DNA of 64,000 bases from JAAUTG01 sp964458705 (lineage in GTDB: Bacteria > Bacteroidota > Bacteroidia > Chitinophagales > Saprospiraceae). The DNA is taken from assembly GCA_964458705.1 (NCBI GenBank), contig CAYWKD010000010.1, positions 18,767 through 82,766 of the forward strand. The letters run 5' to 3'. The position numbers and the translations under genes were made by a program. Below, piece after piece: positions 54,000 through 63,206 of the stretch (the first letter of the stretch is position 1; every line of letters starts with the position of its first letter). The notes beneath the pieces are model-generated. The model did no database searches, was not told the DNA's origin, and worked only from the letters and a program-made list of their open reading frames with translations.

Positions 54000-54473
54000 T
54001 TACATCTGTTGATGTTGAGCAGCATACAGCAAAATACCTAAACTAACCGAAACATTCAAGCAAGAGGTCTGTCCGAGTCCAGGGATGTAAACTGCATGGT
54101 CGCATTTTTCAAGGATGCTAGTCGATAAGCCTTGTTTTTCGCTACCCATCAGGATAAGATCATTCATTTGAAAAGTGAAATGCTGTAAATGTTCCGCCGT
54201 GGCATTGATATAAGTAGCAATTTTTCGACCTTTGTAATTGTCTAAAAAAGAAATACAATCTGATATTTTAATAATCTCAACAAACTCAATGGCACCAGCC
54301 GTCCAGACCCTTGCCAAATGGTTCATATCGGCTCGTGAAGTTTTATTACTGGGCGGATCAAGCAGACCATTTTTATCAAAAATGTGAATTTGTTGAAATC
54401 CAAAAAACTCAGCAGAACGAATCATATTCGACAGATTGGGGCGATATTCTGGGGCATAAAGTAAGATATTCAT
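54000..54473 (-). CDS. TrmH/SpoU-type RNA methyltransferase
   Basis: The ATG at 54473 gives 157 residues starting MNILLYAPEYRPNLSNMIRSAEFFG, the SpoU motif 1 (N and R). Longer frames would overlap the recQ start on the other strand and are not supported. Motif 2 is LILMGSEKQGLS and motif 3 is IPGLGQTSCLNVSVSLGILLY, forming the trefoil-knot SAM site. It methylates a 2'-OH of tRNA or rRNA as a family; the exact target is unknown. It is divergent from recQ across 68 bp. Confidence 0.88.
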   Translation of the reverse strand: MNILLYAPEYRPNLSNMIRSAEFFGFQQIHIFDKNGLLDPPSNKTSRADMNHLARVWTAGAIEFVEIIKISDCISFLDNYKGRKIATYINATAEHLQHFTFQMNDLILMGSEKQGLSTSILEKCDHAVYIPGLGQTSCLNVSVSLGILLYAAQHQQM

Positions 54474-54541
54474 AGCTTTAGCATTTAGCATTGATGTTGC
54501 GAAGATAACAAGCATATTGAATCCATTATTAAATTGAACAC

Positions 54542-56371
54542 ATGACCATACAGAAAGCAAAAGAGGCATTGCAGCACTACTACGGCTACTCCTCTTTCCG
54601 ACCAATGCAGCAGGAAATTATTCAAAGCATCTACGAAGGCAAAGACACGCTCGTATTGATGCCAACTGGTGGAGGAAAGTCAATCTGCTTTCAAATTCCC
54701 GCCATTACAATGGATGGCATTGGTATTGTGGTGTCGCCATTAATTGCTTTGATGAAAGATCAAGTAGAAGGACTCAAAACCAATGGCATTCGAGCAACCT
54801 ACATGAATAGCTCCCAAAACCTAAGCGAGCAGAGAGCAATAGAAGAAGGCATTTATAAAAAGGCTTATGATCTAGTATATGTCTCTCCAGAAAAGCTACT
54901 GACACAAGATTTTAATGATATACTTACTCGAATTTCTATTAACTTATTTGCTATTGACGAAGCACATTGCATTTCTGCTTGGGGGCATGACTTCCGACCA
55001 GAATACGCTAGACTGAATTTTTTGAAAAAACAATTTCCCCAAATTCCTATTGTGGCTTGCACTGCTACTGCTGATGAAGTTACGCGTCGAGATATGGTGA
55101 AGCAGCTAGCAATGAAGCAACCTAAGGAGTTTGTTGCTTCCTTTGACCGTCCAAATCTGAGCTTAGAAGTGCGTTCTGGCATAAAACGCTTCGAGCAGAT
55201 TGTTGCCTTTCTGATGGAACGCCCCAACCAATCGGGCATCATTTATTGTCTCAGTCGAAAAAGCACTGAAACTATTGCAGCTAAGTTAGTGCGTTCTGGT
55301 TTCAGAGCAGCTCATTATCATGCAGGTATGCCAAGTGATGAAAGAGACCATACGCAGGCGGCTTTTACGAAAGACGAAACGCCCATTATCTGTGCTACAA
55401 TTGCTTTTGGAATGGGTATTGACAAATCAAACGTCCGCTGGGTTATTCATTACAATATGCCTAAAAATATTGAAGGCTTCTATCAGGAAATTGGTCGGGC
55501 AGGGCGTGATGGTGCAGCCGCTGACACTCTTCTCTTTTACAGCTATAATGATTTCAGCACTTGGCAAGAGATTATAAATAAGAACAATAATAACCAGAAC
55601 GAAGTAAAACTTGGTAAACTAAAAAGAATGCAGCAATATGCCACAACTGTCTTTTGTAGAAGAAAAGTTTTACTAAATTATTTCAGTGAAAACTGGCGAG
55701 AGAACTGCGGTAACTGCGATGTTTGTAAGAATCCACCTAATTATTTTGACGGTACAGTCATTGCACAAAAGGCACTTTCCGCCATCTATCGGGTGCGCCA
55801 ACAAATTGGATTGAATCTATTAATTGACTTACTGAGAGGCTCTAAGCGAAAAGAAATATTGGATCATCAGCTACACAAAGTCAAAACTTATGGTGCTGGA
55901 AAAGAATATAGCTATCAGGAGTGGAAATACTACTTGGAGCAACTCTTGGATCAAGGCTACCTAAAAATAGCTCATGATGATCGCAATAGAATAAAACTCA
56001 CAGCAGCAAGTCAAGCTGTGCTATTCGATAAGGAAAGCGTACAATTGGTGCAACTTTCAACATTAAAGGAGCGATCAGCAGCAAGCCAAGCAAAGGCACA
56101 GAACAGCACACAAGCAGTACGCCAAAGAGTGCGTGATGGCCTATTTGAACACTTGCGACAATTGAGGCGAGACATCGCCCAATTAGACGGTATTCCTCCA
56201 TATGTGGTATTTTCAGATGCTACATTAGAAGAAATGGCTGCCACGAAACCTTCTAATGAAACTGAGATGAAAAATATTTCAGGCGTTGGTACAATGAAAT
56301 GGAAGAAGTATGGGCTACAATTTTTGAGGGCGATCAAAACATATCATCAAGAAAACGAGACGACAAACTAG
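54542..56371 (+). CDS. recQ: ATP-dependent DNA helicase RecQ
   Basis: A 609-residue 3'-5' DNA helicase of recombination and repair. The helicase core has Walker A PTGGGKS (41-47), DEAHCISAWGHDFRPEY, the SAT-like TATADE, and motif VI QEIGRAGRDG. The RecQ-Ct zinc motif uses Cys in FCRRKVLLNYF, NCGNC and VCKNPP. A C-terminal HRDC-like region is at about 545-605 (YVVFSDATLEEMA, GVGTMKWKKYG). The length is that of bacterial RecQ. Confidence 0.96.
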   Translation: MTIQKAKEALQHYYGYSSFRPMQQEIIQSIYEGKDTLVLMPTGGGKSICFQIPAITMDGIGIVVSPLIALMKDQVEGLKTNGIRATYMNSSQNLSEQRAIEEGIYKKAYDLVYVSPEKLLTQDFNDILTRISINLFAIDEAHCISAWGHDFRPEYARLNFLKKQFPQIPIVACTATADEVTRRDMVKQLAMKQPKEFVASFDRPNLSLEVRSGIKRFEQIVAFLMERPNQSGIIYCLSRKSTETIAAKLVRSGFRAAHYHAGMPSDERDHTQAAFTKDETPIICATIAFGMGIDKSNVRWVIHYNMPKNIEGFYQEIGRAGRDGAAADTLLFYSYNDFSTWQEIINKNNNNQNEVKLGKLKRMQQYATTVFCRRKVLLNYFSENWRENCGNCDVCKNPPNYFDGTVIAQKALSAIYRVRQQIGLNLLIDLLRGSKRKEILDHQLHKVKTYGAGKEYSYQEWKYYLEQLLDQGYLKIAHDDRNRIKLTAASQAVLFDKESVQLVQLSTLKERSAASQAKAQNSTQAVRQRVRDGLFEHLRQLRRDIAQLDGIPPYVVFSDATLEEMAATKPSNETEMKNISGVGTMKWKKYGLQFLRAIKTYHQENETTN

Positions 56372-56669
56372 CTTTGGCTCATCATAAATGCTAGAATATT
56401 ATAACATTTCCTCAAAAATCTACGTCTTCGGGAACTTACTAGATTTAAAACCTGTTACATCCTCAAAGTGGTCAAATTTACTAGAAAATGAATTCTTTAG
56501 AGTAAGAAAACTGTATTATTTAAAATGAGTGTTTAATGCTCGATTCAAATTTCTACAAAATCTTTTTTAGTAATCAACCATTGAACTTTGGGATTAGTTA
56601 TACAACCAATATCAATTGCAAAACTTACTGATATTGTAATATATAGCTAGCATTTATCTAATATCTTTA

Positions 56670-56677
56670 TACCTTTG
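56670..56677 (+). promoter_or_regulatory. Candidate -7 element of infB
   Basis: TACCTTTG (TAnnTTTG) followed by TGG, 136 bp before the infB ATG. The -33 region has no clear TTG at 17-23 bp. Initiation near 56684 would give a leader of about 130 nt. Confidence 0.42.
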
Positions 56678-56703
56678 TGGTAATTAACAGACAGGAGCTT
56701 CTT

Positions 56704-56739
56704 ATGATTTTGTTAACCAAAAATAAAAAATACATGTAA
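56704..56739 (+). CDS. Possible 11-residue leader peptide before infB
   Basis: An ATG at 56704 opens MILLTKNKKYM and stops at 56737-56739. It is preceded by AGGAG 9 bp upstream, one of the few purine-rich ribosome-site-like sequences in the window. It sits between the two halves of a potential GACAGG/CCTGTC stem. Translation is untested and the ORF is short enough to occur by chance. Confidence 0.25.
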   Translation: MILLTKNKKYM

Positions 56740-56812
56740 CCGAATCATTTAAAAAAAGGAAGAGCTTTTGCCTGTCAAAAAAAGCGTTGCATTAGCAAAG
56801 TAAAACGACAGA

Positions 56813-59800
56813 ATGGCGAAACGTTTAATTAAAATAGCGAAAGAACTCAATGTAGGAGTAAACACGATTGTTGACTACTTAAACAACAACGGCTTCGAGA
56901 TTGATAACAAACCCACTGCTAAGGTTACTGAAGCAATGGAAAGTGCATTGACAAAAGAGTTTCAGAAGTCTATCGCTATTAAAGAGAAGGCTGATCAAAT
57001 TAAAATTGGTCGAGCAAGTACTTCTAAAGTTCCTCAACAAGGCGTTGATGTACTTGATCCTCCACATAATAAAGAGGGTCTATCTTCTAACACCGATCAA
57101 CCTGAAGATAAAGTCCAGACTCAACAAAAAACAGAAGAAAAGGAAGAAAAAGTAAGCACTAGAGAGAGACCCATTCTCAACAAACCTAAGATTCTTGGTA
57201 AAATTGATCTAAGAAGTAACAATAGCAATCGTAAAACTTCAATTAAAAAGCCAAAACCAGTTCAAGAAAAAGAAGAAGTGCCTGAAACTTCGGAAGAAAG
57301 ACCACTAACAGAAACAAAGTCGGATTCATTTCCTGAGAAAGTACAAGATCAAAAAGAAAATAAAACAGAACCGAAATCAATCATTGATACGGCAGAAAAA
57401 GTCGCAGATGATCCCAAGTCCAACGAGGAAATAAAGATATCCTCTGTGCAGAAAGCGGAAGAAAAAATTGTCAAGCCCAAATCTGAGAAGAATGATCTTC
57501 TCCTTGAATCTCAAGGAGAAGGTCAACCCGACTTAATCAAAACAGAAACGCCTGAGTTGAGAGGACTCAAGATTAAAGGGAAAATTGATATTGATAAGTT
57601 TTCTAAGAAGCCTAAGAAAAAAGAAAGACCTAAAGATAAACCCACTAGAGATAATAGAAATAGGCAAGAGCAAAATAGATCAGGGCAAACCAAACCAGGG
57701 CCATCAAGACCATCCACCGATAGGCGTAGAGATAATGACAGCAAAGAAAGTGGTTCATCAAGACTAACTACAGATAGGCGCAGAGATAACAACAGCAAAG
57801 ACGGTAATTCATCAAGACCAGCTACGGATAGGCGTAAGGAGGGAGACAATACCAATAAAGGAGATGCTAACAATAACAGAAGCACTTCTGATAACAATGA
57901 AAGAAGAAAACGCCCTAGAAAGCGTACTACGGTAACCAACAAAAACGAATCAAATAATCGAACTAGCTCTGGGGATAATAACCGAAGCAGTAATAATAAC
58001 AATAACCGCCGGAGAAATGATCGACCTGACTCCAGAGATAGAAACAAAAAGAACAACGAGTCACAAGAAGTTTCCAAAAAGGAAATAGAAGACAAGATTA
58101 GAGCAACAATGGCTCGTATTTCTGGTGGTGGGAAGAAAAAACGCCAAAAGATACGCCGTGAAAGTCGAGATCGTCAAAGAGAAAAGCAAGAACAACTAGA
58201 GCAAGAACAGCATACAGATAAACTGCAAGTTACAGAGTTTATTTCTGTTTCTGAGTTAGCAAGTATGATGGATGTTGCCGCGACGGATGTCATAATGACT
58301 TGTATGAATTTGGGGGTAATTGTATCCATTAATCAGCGTTTGGATGCTGAAGTCATTGAGTTAGTAGCTGAAGAACATGGTCGAGAAGTAGAGTTCATTG
58401 GTGCCGAAGCAATTCTTGAAGAAGAGGAAGAGGAAGAAGACAACCCGGCAGATTTGAAGCCGCGTGCCCCAATTGTTACAGTTATGGGACATGTTGACCA
58501 CGGTAAGACTTCATTACTTGACTATATTCGGAGTGCCAAAGTAGCAGAAGGTGAAGCAGGTGGTATAACTCAACATATTGGTGCTTATGAAGTGAGAGTT
58601 GGGGATGAAAATAAGAAGGTTACTTTTTTGGATACTCCAGGTCACGAAGCCTTCACGGCTATGCGGGCAAGGGGAGCGAAAGTAACTGATATTGCAATTA
58701 TCATCATTGCAGCAGATGATAGTATCATGCCTCAGACGAAAGAAGCAATTAGTCATGCCCAAGCAGCAGGCGTTCCAATGGTATTCGCCATCAATAAAAT
58801 TGACAAACCAGGAGCTGATCCAAATAAAATTAAACAGTCGCTAGCTAGTATGAACTTCTTAGTAGAAGAATGGGGAGGAGAATATCAATCACAAGATATA
58901 TCAGCAATGACGGGTGAAGGCATTGAAGAGTTACTAGAAAAAGTAGTTTTAGAGGCCGAAGTGCTAGAACTAAAGGCTAATCCAGACCGAAATGCTGTTG
59001 GCGTTATCCTAGAGGCTTCTCTGGACAAAGGGCGAGGTTACGTTACAAAGACTTTAATAGAAAAAGGTACGCTTAATGTTGGTGACCCGATCGTAGCAGG
59101 CGCATACTCTGGAAAAGTAAAAGCCATGTTCAATGAGCTTGGAAAACGAGTAAAAAAAGCAACGCCCTCACAGCCTGTATTAATTCTAGGATTAAATGGT
59201 GCACCGCAAGCGGGTGAAAGGTTTAAAGAAGTGGATTCCGAATCTGATGCTCGACAAATTGCTTCTAAGCGAGGTCAAATCAGTAGAGAACAAGCCAACA
59301 GAGCCACTAAGCGAATTAGTTTAGATGAAATTGGTCGCCGATTGGCTCTAGGTAGTTTTAAGGAACTGAATTTAATCGTGAAAGGAGACTTCGATGGTTC
59401 AATAGAAGCATTGTCTGATTCATTGATTAAGCAATCCATTGAGAGTGTTCAGGTAAATGTAATCCATAAAGCAGTAGGGCAGATCATTGAATCGGATATA
59501 CTTTTGGCTTCTGCTTCGGATGCAATTGTCGTTGGCTTCCAGGTTCGTCCATCATTAGGTGCTCGTAAATTGGCAGAGAAAGAAGGGGTAGAAATCAAGA
59601 CCTATTCTATCATTTATGAAGCAATTGATGAAATCCGTGCAGCTATTGAGGGGATGCTAGAACCGACGAAGGAAGAGAAAATACTAGGTAACGTAGAAGT
59701 GAGAGAAGTATATAAAATTAGTAAGGTCGGAACGATAGCAGGTTGCTATGTTCAAGAAGGAAAAATTACTAGAAACAATTACATTCGTTTGGTTCGAGAT

Positions 59801-59998
59801 GGTATTGTGGTTTATCCAACCAAAGAGGGCGTTAAGGGTGAAGTTGCCTCCTTGAAACGTTTTAAAGATGATGTGAAAGAGGTTAAGGCGGGATTTGAAT
59901 GTGGTCTGAACATCAAAAACTACAACGATATCAGAGAGGGAGATATTATTGAATCTTATGAAATCAATGAAGTCAAGCAAACACTAGATAAGAATTAA
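56813..59998 (+). CDS. infB: Translation initiation factor IF-2
   Basis: IF-2 is the GTPase that places fMet-tRNA on the 30S subunit. The 1061-residue protein has an N-terminal IF2_N helix bundle (KRLIKIAKELNVGVNTIVDYL), then about 400 residues of charged, Ser/Asn/Lys/Arg-rich disordered linker with tandem repeats. A second IF2_N segment follows (FISVSELASMMDV), then the GTPase: G1 GHVDHGKT (559-566), G2 GGITQHIG, G3 DTPGHEAF, G4 NKID, G5 SAMTGEG. Domains II-IV complete the chain. It ends with a terminator and is not in the common nusA-infB arrangement. Confidence 0.97.
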   Translation: MAKRLIKIAKELNVGVNTIVDYLNNNGFEIDNKPTAKVTEAMESALTKEFQKSIAIKEKADQIKIGRASTSKVPQQGVDVLDPPHNKEGLSSNTDQPEDKVQTQQKTEEKEEKVSTRERPILNKPKILGKIDLRSNNSNRKTSIKKPKPVQEKEEVPETSEERPLTETKSDSFPEKVQDQKENKTEPKSIIDTAEKVADDPKSNEEIKISSVQKAEEKIVKPKSEKNDLLLESQGEGQPDLIKTETPELRGLKIKGKIDIDKFSKKPKKKERPKDKPTRDNRNRQEQNRSGQTKPGPSRPSTDRRRDNDSKESGSSRLTTDRRRDNNSKDGNSSRPATDRRKEGDNTNKGDANNNRSTSDNNERRKRPRKRTTVTNKNESNNRTSSGDNNRSSNNNNNRRRNDRPDSRDRNKKNNESQEVSKKEIEDKIRATMARISGGGKKKRQKIRRESRDRQREKQEQLEQEQHTDKLQVTEFISVSELASMMDVAATDVIMTCMNLGVIVSINQRLDAEVIELVAEEHGREVEFIGAEAILEEEEEEEDNPADLKPRAPIVTVMGHVDHGKTSLLDYIRSAKVAEGEAGGITQHIGAYEVRVGDENKKVTFLDTPGHEAFTAMRARGAKVTDIAIIIIAADDSIMPQTKEAISHAQAAGVPMVFAINKIDKPGADPNKIKQSLASMNFLVEEWGGEYQSQDISAMTGEGIEELLEKVVLEAEVLELKANPDRNAVGVILEASLDKGRGYVTKTLIEKGTLNVGDPIVAGAYSGKVKAMFNELGKRVKKATPSQPVLILGLNGAPQAGERFKEVDSESDARQIASKRGQISREQANRATKRISLDEIGRRLALGSFKELNLIVKGDFDGSIEALSDSLIKQSIESVQVNVIHKAVGQIIESDILLASASDAIVVGFQVRPSLGARKLAEKEGVEIKTYSIIYEAIDEIRAAIEGMLEPTKEEKILGNVEVREVYKISKVGTIAGCYVQEGKITRNNYIRLVRDGIVVYPTKEGVKGEVASLKRFKDDVKEVKAGFECGLNIKNYNDIREGDIIESYEINEVKQTLDKN
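57703..57846 (+). repeat. 54-bp (18-residue) tandem repeats in the infB linker
   Basis: Units start at 57703, 57757 and 57811 with a period of exactly 54 bp. At the protein level they read S-R-P/L-S/T/A-T-D-R-R-R/K followed by Asp/Asn/Ser/Lys-rich filler. The third unit is partial. Confidence 0.85.
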
Positions 59999-60027
59999 TT
60001 GCTGGATAAAAATATAAGTTATTGCAT

Positions 60028-60055
60028 TCCCACCTATCAATGATGATGAGTGGGA
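60028..60055 (+). terminator. Rho-independent terminator of infB
   Basis: Arms TCCCAC (60028-60033) and GTGGGA (60050-60055), followed by a run of eight T. It begins 30 bp past the infB stop and directly before the end of the convergent glycosyltransferase gene. Confidence 0.78.
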
Positions 60056-60071
60056 TTTTTTTTGGTCATTA

Positions 60072-61646
60072 CTACTTCTTCAATATTGCAGTAGTAGTGT
60101 TTTCAAAGAGGTCTTTTTGAAGGAGCACGGTATCAAATTTAAACTCAAGTTTTTCCAGATGTCTTTCATCCGTAATTATATAGCCGTTGGGGTGTTTTTC
60201 CCAAAATCCCTTCACATCACTAGATGTATTAAGCGATGGAATACCTCGCTCTAAGTTGAATGGAAAAGCCTGATTCATACGGATAAAATAAGCAATATGC
60301 TCCTGTTCTTGGATTATTGCCGTTCCTTTTAGAACAGAATTGGATTGATCTATTTTTGGGAAAGCGATATACCAGATAAATACAGAAGTCAACATTCCAC
60401 CGACGAGTAGGCCATAAATCATTTTTGTCCTCTCCTGCTTATAATAAAGCCAGATTGATAGCACTGCACCAAGCGCAAGTGGCAAAGTTACAAGACTAAC
60501 ACTCGGAGCAATCTCTCCAATTTCTTCACTCACAATATCAATAGCGATGTAGCTCCCAACGACCATCGCAACAGTTACTAGCAGCCACGTCCATAAATTC
60601 CACTGTATATGCTTTAGGTTTTTTTTCAAGATATGTTCACTTATAAAATAAGCTAATAAAATAGCTATAAAGGGATAAGATGGCACTGTATAATTGGGTA
60701 ACTTAGTAGCTGAGAAACAGAAAAAACCAATAATGACAGCCGAAGCAGTAAGCGACAGTAGAAGCAGTGGATTATTGCGATCCTGCCATATTTTAAAAAT
60801 GGTCTGAGGTAGAAATATAGAAGCTGGCAACATTCCAATCACTACATAAAGTAATGGCAGCAAAAAGAAACCGCCATGCCCTTCCATTTCACTACTAAAT
60901 CGTTCTAGGTTATGGTCAAGAAAGAAGCCCCGAAGCCACTCGCCATCTGTTGCATAGCCAACAAACACGTACCAAGGTACAGCAATTGCTGAAAACAAAA
61001 TACCTCCTTTGAGGAGCCGCAAGCTGCCGAGTTGTTGCCAAGTTAATTTTCGACTAGCAACTAGGTATAATAGCATAATAAGTCCCACCAAACCAATAGC
61101 CACAATGCCTTTAGCTAAAGTAGCGAAGGCAACAGCAGCATAGCCAATATACAATTGATTAGCATTGCGCTCTTGGATGCCTGTAAAAAAGGCTAGTATG
61201 GAAAGTGTCATAAAAAAGATAAGATAAGGATCGGGAACGGCTAAGTGAAATTGGAAGATGAAGTGAATAGAACCTAGTAAACTCCAGCTAGCAAGTTTAG
61301 CGATACTTTCATTAAGATGTCTTTGAGTGTAAGAGAAAACAATTAAAAGGGTAAAAAGCCCAAAAAAAGTAGAAAATAGGCGAGCAGCAAGCGGCGAAAC
61401 ACCCAGCAACTGGTAAGCCAAGCCCATAAAATAATAGTGTAAAGGCGGCTTATCGGTGCGTAAGTCGTAGTTGTAAGTTGGCACAATCCATTCATTCTGC
61501 TCCCACATTTCTCTGGCACATTCTGCATTTCTTGCTTCATCTAAGATGTAGATAGAAACCCCTCCTATATTGGCAGATAGTAGAAAAAATCCGACGATCA
61601 ATAAGACATATTTTTCTTTTCTTAAAAAACTTATCTTTTCGTTCAT
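60072..61646 (-). CDS. GT39/ArnT-type glycosyltransferase
   Basis: A 524-residue multi-pass inner-membrane glycosyltransferase of the dolichyl-/undecaprenyl-phosphate-sugar type. The N-terminal periplasmic loop between helices 1 and 2 has ILDEARNAECAREMWE, the D-E acidic motif of this superfamily, and RTDKPPLHYYF. About 10-12 helices follow, and the C-terminal 90 residues form a soluble periplasmic domain. It would add a sugar to lipid A, protein or glycan from a polyprenyl carrier; the acceptor is unknown. It is monocistronic and divergent from the nitroreductase. Confidence 0.88.
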   Translation of the reverse strand: MNEKISFLRKEKYVLLIVGFFLLSANIGGVSIYILDEARNAECAREMWEQNEWIVPTYNYDLRTDKPPLHYYFMGLAYQLLGVSPLAARLFSTFFGLFTLLIVFSYTQRHLNESIAKLASWSLLGSIHFIFQFHLAVPDPYLIFFMTLSILAFFTGIQERNANQLYIGYAAVAFATLAKGIVAIGLVGLIMLLYLVASRKLTWQQLGSLRLLKGGILFSAIAVPWYVFVGYATDGEWLRGFFLDHNLERFSSEMEGHGGFFLLPLLYVVIGMLPASIFLPQTIFKIWQDRNNPLLLLSLTASAVIIGFFCFSATKLPNYTVPSYPFIAILLAYFISEHILKKNLKHIQWNLWTWLLVTVAMVVGSYIAIDIVSEEIGEIAPSVSLVTLPLALGAVLSIWLYYKQERTKMIYGLLVGGMLTSVFIWYIAFPKIDQSNSVLKGTAIIQEQEHIAYFIRMNQAFPFNLERGIPSLNTSSDVKGFWEKHPNGYIITDERHLEKLEFKFDTVLLQKDLFENTTTAILKK

Positions 61647-61731
61647 TGTCTATATTATTATAATAAAATAGCTACCCCTCAATATTGGACGTTTAAATAA
61701 TGAATGTACAGTTTTTCTAGTTTGGACTTTA

Positions 61732-61759
61732 TTGTTTAAGACTTCCAAAATTAGCTTTG
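61732..61759 (+). promoter_or_regulatory. Candidate promoter of the nitroreductase gene
   Basis: TTG (61732-61734), 17 bp, then TAGCTTTG (61752-61759), a TAnnTTTG match. Initiation near 61766 leaves a leader of about 43 nt. On the minus strand TAATTTTG (61753-61746) overlaps it and could serve the divergent glycosyltransferase. Confidence 0.55.
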
Positions 61760-61808
61760 CCGAGCAAAGGTGAATAATTACAAAATAAGCAACAAAAAAG
61801 TAAATTTT

Positions 61809-62387
61809 ATGATTAACTCAAGTGAATTGAGTAGTTTAATTAGAACTCGTCGATCTGTTTTTCCAGAGGTTTACAACGATCAGCCAATAAAGAAAGAAGT
61901 CCTACTGGACTTACTTGAAAATGCAAACTGGGCACCTAATCATGCTAAAACAGAGCCTTGGCAGTTTAAAATTTTTCAGGGAGAGTCCCTAAAGCAGCTG
62001 AGTGACTACATGAGTAATTGGTATGAAAATAATATTCCCCAAGAGAAATACAGCAAGGTGAAGCATAAGAAAATGACTAATCGCCCTCTTCAGTCACAGT
62101 GCGTTATCGCCATTTGCATGAAACGAGATGAAAAAGAGCGCATTCCAGAATGGGAGGAGATTGCAGCAGTGGCGTGTGCTGTGCAAAATATGTGGCTGAC
62201 TTGCACCACTTACGGTATTGGCAGCTACTGGTCTTCACCAAGAGCTATTACAGAAGATGCAGTTGATTTCTTGAAGTTAAAGGAACGCGAACGATGCTTA
62301 GGGTTATTTTATATGGGATACTACGATACTTCTATTCTCATGAAAAGTGAGCGCAAGCCAATCGAAGATAAAATTGAGTGGATGTAA
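61809..62387 (+). CDS. Nitroreductase-family protein
   Basis: The ATG at 61809 gives 192 residues starting MINSSELSSLIRTRRSVF, the family's FMN-binding RTRRS start. An ATG 39 bp upstream adds a Lys/Asn-rich lead-in without homology. Other FMN contacts lie in WAPNHAKTEPWQF and GIGSYWSSP. These flavoenzymes reduce nitro-compounds or quinones with NAD(P)H in the cytoplasm; the physiological substrate is unknown. It has a plausible promoter at 61732-61759. Confidence 0.87.
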   Translation: MINSSELSSLIRTRRSVFPEVYNDQPIKKEVLLDLLENANWAPNHAKTEPWQFKIFQGESLKQLSDYMSNWYENNIPQEKYSKVKHKKMTNRPLQSQCVIAICMKRDEKERIPEWEEIAAVACAVQNMWLTCTTYGIGSYWSSPRAITEDAVDFLKLKERERCLGLFYMGYYDTSILMKSERKPIEDKIEWM

Positions 62388-62500
62388 ATAATGATGAGCC
62401 AAAAGGTCTAAAATCATAAGTTTAATATTCATACTCAACGTATTAGTCGAGATGCCATAAATGCAACTTATCACAGAAAAGGTCAACTGCTTAGATCATG

Positions 62501-63130
62501 CTAAACGTTAGATGCTAAGTGTAAAATTTCGGTAGGCATTTCAATGATCCATTCTGGATGATGCGCTTTTAGTAATGTAGGGTGATGGTTGCCCCACATC
62601 ACTGCTGCAACTGGTAGTCCAATTTGCTTACAAGAAGTGATATCTCTTACCTCATCACCTATATAAATTGTCTTAGTTATATCTAGTCGATATTTTTTGA
62701 TTACCTTTTTGAGTACTCTTCTTTTACTGACAAGGCTTTTCCCGCCATTTACAAAATCAAAATAGGCTTCAATTTTATACTTCTTAAGAAATAATCTTGC
62801 ATTTTTTTCACTATTAGAGGTTATAATACCTAATTGAACTCCCCTGCTTTTTAGTTGATGGACAACCTCAATAATTCCTTGATATGCCTCTACTTTGGGC
62901 ATTTCTTGGCTTAATAATTTTCTAGCTCTGATAGCTATAAATGGTAGTTTCAGTGGCGTCACACCAAATGATTTCATAAATTCCGTCGGGCGTTTTTTTT
63001 GAAAAGTCTCCAACTGTGTCCTGTCAAATGGCTTACAGTTAAATTCTTTGACAATATAATTATTATAAATGTCAATTAAAATGCCCAGCGTATTGGCTAA
63101 TGTACCATCAAAGTCAAAAATAATTGTCAT
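62501..63130 (-). CDS. HAD-family phosphatase (phosphoglycolate phosphatase-like)
   Basis: The ATG at 63130 gives 209 residues starting MTIIFDFDGTLANT, with nucleophile Asp6 and acid Asp8. A longer start at 63157 would add nine residues before the motif. The cap domain of about 60 residues, IITSNS (motif II), the Lys in the VSKRR region and IGDEVRD (motif IV) place it in HAD subfamily IA, close to phosphoglycolate phosphatase or beta-phosphoglucomutase-like enzymes. The substrate is undetermined. Confidence 0.88.
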   Translation of the reverse strand: MTIIFDFDGTLANTLGILIDIYNNYIVKEFNCKPFDRTQLETFQKKRPTEFMKSFGVTPLKLPFIAIRARKLLSQEMPKVEAYQGIIEVVHQLKSRGVQLGIITSNSEKNARLFLKKYKIEAYFDFVNGGKSLVSKRRVLKKVIKKYRLDITKTIYIGDEVRDITSCKQIGLPVAAVMWGNHHPTLLKAHHPEWIIEMPTEILHLASNV

Positions 63131-63206
63131 ATAGATTGTTGGTAATTCTTGCTTCAAACATAATCAAAATGTATTTATCTGGGTTTATATGCGAAACAAA
63201 AATACA

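Larger units (their letters stand above)
56372..56812. other. Long leader region upstream of infB
   Basis: A 441-bp gap between recQ and infB. The 5' part (56372-56640) is AT-rich with no recognised feature. The 3' part has a candidate promoter (56670-56677), an 11-codon ORF (56704-56739) and a split complement GACAGG (56690-56695)/CCTGTC (56771-56776). nusA and rimP, the usual neighbours, are absent. Confidence 0.6.

Noticed and set aside
54474..54605. Longer N-terminus for the TrmH-like gene
   Set aside because: It would overlap the recQ coding start on the opposite strand and adds no family sequence; MNILLYAPE at 54473 is the natural start.
57523..58095. Minus-strand 190-codon Leu/Ser-rich ORF
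   Set aside because: It is antisense to the infB linker; the Leu/Ser-rich product is an artefact of the Arg/Asn/Asp/Lys-rich codons on the sense strand.
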